Shown here one piece after another: positions 62,447 through 64,000 of a stretch of DNA of 64,000 nt. The stretch is from positions 186,001 to 250,000 of the forward strand of contig JACKDF010000003.1 in assembly GCA_020633655.1 (NCBI GenBank). Direction: 5' to 3'. Position 1 is the stretch's first letter. Every line of letters starts with the position of its first letter. The position numbers were made by a program, and so were the translations under genes. The notes under the pieces were generated by a model. The model was not told the DNA's origin, did no database searches, and saw nothing but the letters and a program-made list of their open reading frames with translations. This stretch comes from Deferribacteres bacterium (GTDB lineage Bacteria; Zhuqueibacterota; Zhuqueibacteria; Zhuqueibacterales; Geothermadaptataceae).

Positions 62447-64000
62447 TTACTTACGCGAAAAATTCGGTGAAGCATCAACCCAAACATTGTTCACACCGAC
62501 CATTTCCCCTACCCTGCTTAAAAAATCCTGATTTGGCCTGATTTTATATTTTTTTGAATAATAGAGTTGTTTGTGATCATTATTTAATTTGACTTGAAAA
62601 TAGAGTTTGCAATTACCTGGGTTTGATCTGAATAAATGATTTAAGCGGGAGTTGCTTTCCTCCTCAATTTTTGAAACATCTAAGTTAATATAAAATCCAC
62701 GAGGCAAATCATGCCATGCATCTTCCAGCTCAAGAATGCGCTCAACTATTATTTTCGGCTTCTCTTCTTCCCGGGCAGAAATTTTACCCTGAACTACAAG
62801 TATGCTATCAGCTTTAATAAAATCCCGAAATTGCGCATAAGTATCGGCAAAAGCCAGGCATTCTAACGAACCTGTAAAATTTTCGATTGTGATAAAACAC
62901 ATTGGACGGTTTCGACGATCATAAATAATCTTCTCAGAGACAACCATCCCACAGATGGAAACTTGCATTCCATCTTTTTTTGTCTCTTCAATTTCGTGAA
63001 TTGTATGGGTGCTAAAAGAACGGATTTCTACACGATAGGGATCGAGTGGATGTCCGGACACATAAAATCCAAGCAGCTCTTTCTCAAGCGTCAATTTTTT
63101 TTCGGCTTCCCAATCATCGCTATCATCCAAAGTTGGCATTACAGCATCCTGTAATGCACCACTATCAAACAAACTCACCTGGTTCTTTGCTTTCTCCTTT
63201 GCAAGGTTATTGGAATAGGCAACAGCAGTTTCGATCGCGTTGAAAAGTTGGTTTCGATTCCCCTCCAAAGAATCCATTGCACCTGACTTTACCAGACTCT
63301 CGAGTACTTTTTTATTGGCAGCGCGTAAATCAATTCGTTGTGTGAAATCAAAAATAGTTTTAAACTGCCCATCTTTTTCACGTGCTGCTACGATGGATTC
63401 AATTGCTCCGAGACCAACATTTTTAATGGCTCCAAGACCAAACTGAATCTTCCCCTCAAAAACGGAAAAGCGTGCAATACTGACATTTACATCCGGAGGG
63501 AGAACTTCAATGCCCATAGAACGGCATTCATTGATGAAAAATACGATACGTTCGGAGTTGCCCATCTCCGATGTCATTGTCGCAGCCATAAATTCAGCTG
63601 GGTAATGGGCTTTTAAATAGGCCGTTTGATAGGCAACATAAGAATAACACACAGCATGACTTTTATTAAAGCCATATCGGGCAAACTGCTCCATTGTATT
63701 AAAAATTCCCTGGGCAATCTTCTTGTCAATACCCCGTTCATGTGCTCCAGCAACGAACTCTTTCCCCATTTTAGCCATTAAATCGGCTTTCTTTTTGCCC
63801 ATAGCACGCCGTAGTAAATCTGCTTTTCCAAGACTAAAACCTGCGAGCTCACTGGCGATTTTCATCACTTGTTCCTGGTATACGATAATACCATAGGTTT
63901 CTTTTAATATAGACTCCAATTTCGGATGTTGATAATCTATTTTTTTGCGCCCATTTTTCCGGTCAATGAAATCGTCAATAAAATCCATAGGACCTGGACG
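62447..64000 (-). CDS. dnaE: DNA polymerase III alpha subunit, C-terminal part
   Basis: The frame is open through the right window edge (the last bases read RPGP before MDFIDDF), so the 5' part lies outside. Visible are the fingers/PHP-distal region (YGIIVYQEQVMKIA, ADLLRRAMGKK, YGFNKSHAVCYS), tandem HhH motifs, and the OB-fold (VCGMV-like ISICGMVVSEKIIYD) near the end. The visible part has 517 residues. It is the replicative polymerase. Confidence 0.97.
   Translation of the reverse strand, partial: RPGPMDFIDDFIDRKNGRKKIDYQHPKLESILKETYGIIVYQEQVMKIASELAGFSLGKADLLRRAMGKKKADLMAKMGKEFVAGAHERGIDKKIAQGIFNTMEQFARYGFNKSHAVCYSYVAYQTAYLKAHYPAEFMAATMTSEMGNSERIVFFINECRSMGIEVLPPDVNVSIARFSVFEGKIQFGLGAIKNVGLGAIESIVAAREKDGQFKTIFDFTQRIDLRAANKKVLESLVKSGAMDSLEGNRNQLFNAIETAVAYSNNLAKEKAKNQVSLFDSGALQDAVMPTLDDSDDWEAEKKLTLEKELLGFYVSGHPLDPYRVEIRSFSTHTIHEIEETKKDGMQVSICGMVVSEKIIYDRRNRPMCFITIENFTGSLECLAFADTYAQFRDFIKADSILVVQGKISAREEEKPKIIVERILELEDAWHDLPRGFYINLDVSKIEEESNSRLNHLFRSNPGNCKLYFQVKLNNDHKQLYYSKKYKIRPNQDFLSRVGEMVGVNNVWVDASPNFSRK

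Overview
The window is AT-rich bacterial DNA with clear Shine-Dalgarno sites. It has three parts: a natural-product gene cluster (about 1-14,007), a mosaic mobile element (about 14,000-46,950), and conserved chromosome (about 46,990-64,000). The chromosomal order thrS-infC-rpmI-rplT-pheS-pheT-(coiled coil)-zapA-rny-ymdB-like-folD fits a Gram-negative lineage of the FCB type (for example Calditrichota or KSB1-like). That assignment is an inference from gene order and I hold it loosely.

Region 1 (1-14,007, all + strand) looks like an undescribed biosynthetic cluster. It holds two BtrH/C39-fold proteins, a FabH-type ketosynthase, a radical SAM enzyme with a Cys-rich tail, a SbnA/CysK-like PLP enzyme, a short UvrA-like protein without the UvrB-binding region, two paralogous RaSEA/TIGR01210-like radical SAM enzymes around an ATP-grasp ligase, a methyltransferase, a GNAT and a BtrK/LysA-like decarboxylase. 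The UvrA-like protein suggests self-protection against a DNA-acting product. No carrier protein or precursor peptide was recognised, and the cluster runs off the left edge. A frameshifted IS21-like remnant follows it.

Region 2 (14,664-46,950) is an integrative, plasmid-like element. It has two tyrosine recombinases (one with an excisionase beside a displaced 3' fragment of tRNA-Pro(GGG)), a RepA-type initiator with 22-bp iterons, a DnaG-like primase, two replication-relaxation-type proteins and a coupling-type ATPase with membrane and lipoprotein partners. No relaxase was recognised. Cargo includes: (a) a tightly coupled NurA-like / HerA-like / Hsp90-fold ATPase / radical SAM operon (24,529-30,919), a strong candidate for a new defence or DNA-processing system; (b) a TPR protein and a CHAT protease facing a soluble zinc-finger anti-sigma factor and an ECF sigma factor (34,926-38,933), like the Craspase logic but without CRISPR; (c) a three-gene membrane cassette (16,166-18,377); and (d) micro-proteins. 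The coding sequence of a membrane-anchored winged-helix protein (31,391-32,374) carries a helically phased array of GTTATC/GATATC sites that runs in two reading phases, so it is probably a DNA-level binding array such as a centromere. The tRNA-Pro scar implies that the element reaches left beyond anything visible here, so the biosynthetic cluster may itself be cargo.

Region 3 (46,995-64,000) holds a glycosyltransferase, a VTT/DedA-like protein, tRNA-Pro(CGG), a TPR protein, tRNA-Arg(CCG), and a long minus-strand run of translation, division and RNA-decay genes: folD, ymdB-like, rny, zapA, pheT, pheS, rplT, rpmI, infC (with an ATT start) and thrS. These are followed by tRNA-Val(GAC), small secreted or membrane genes and the 3' part of dnaE. 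The rny product has substitutions at its HD metal-binding motif.
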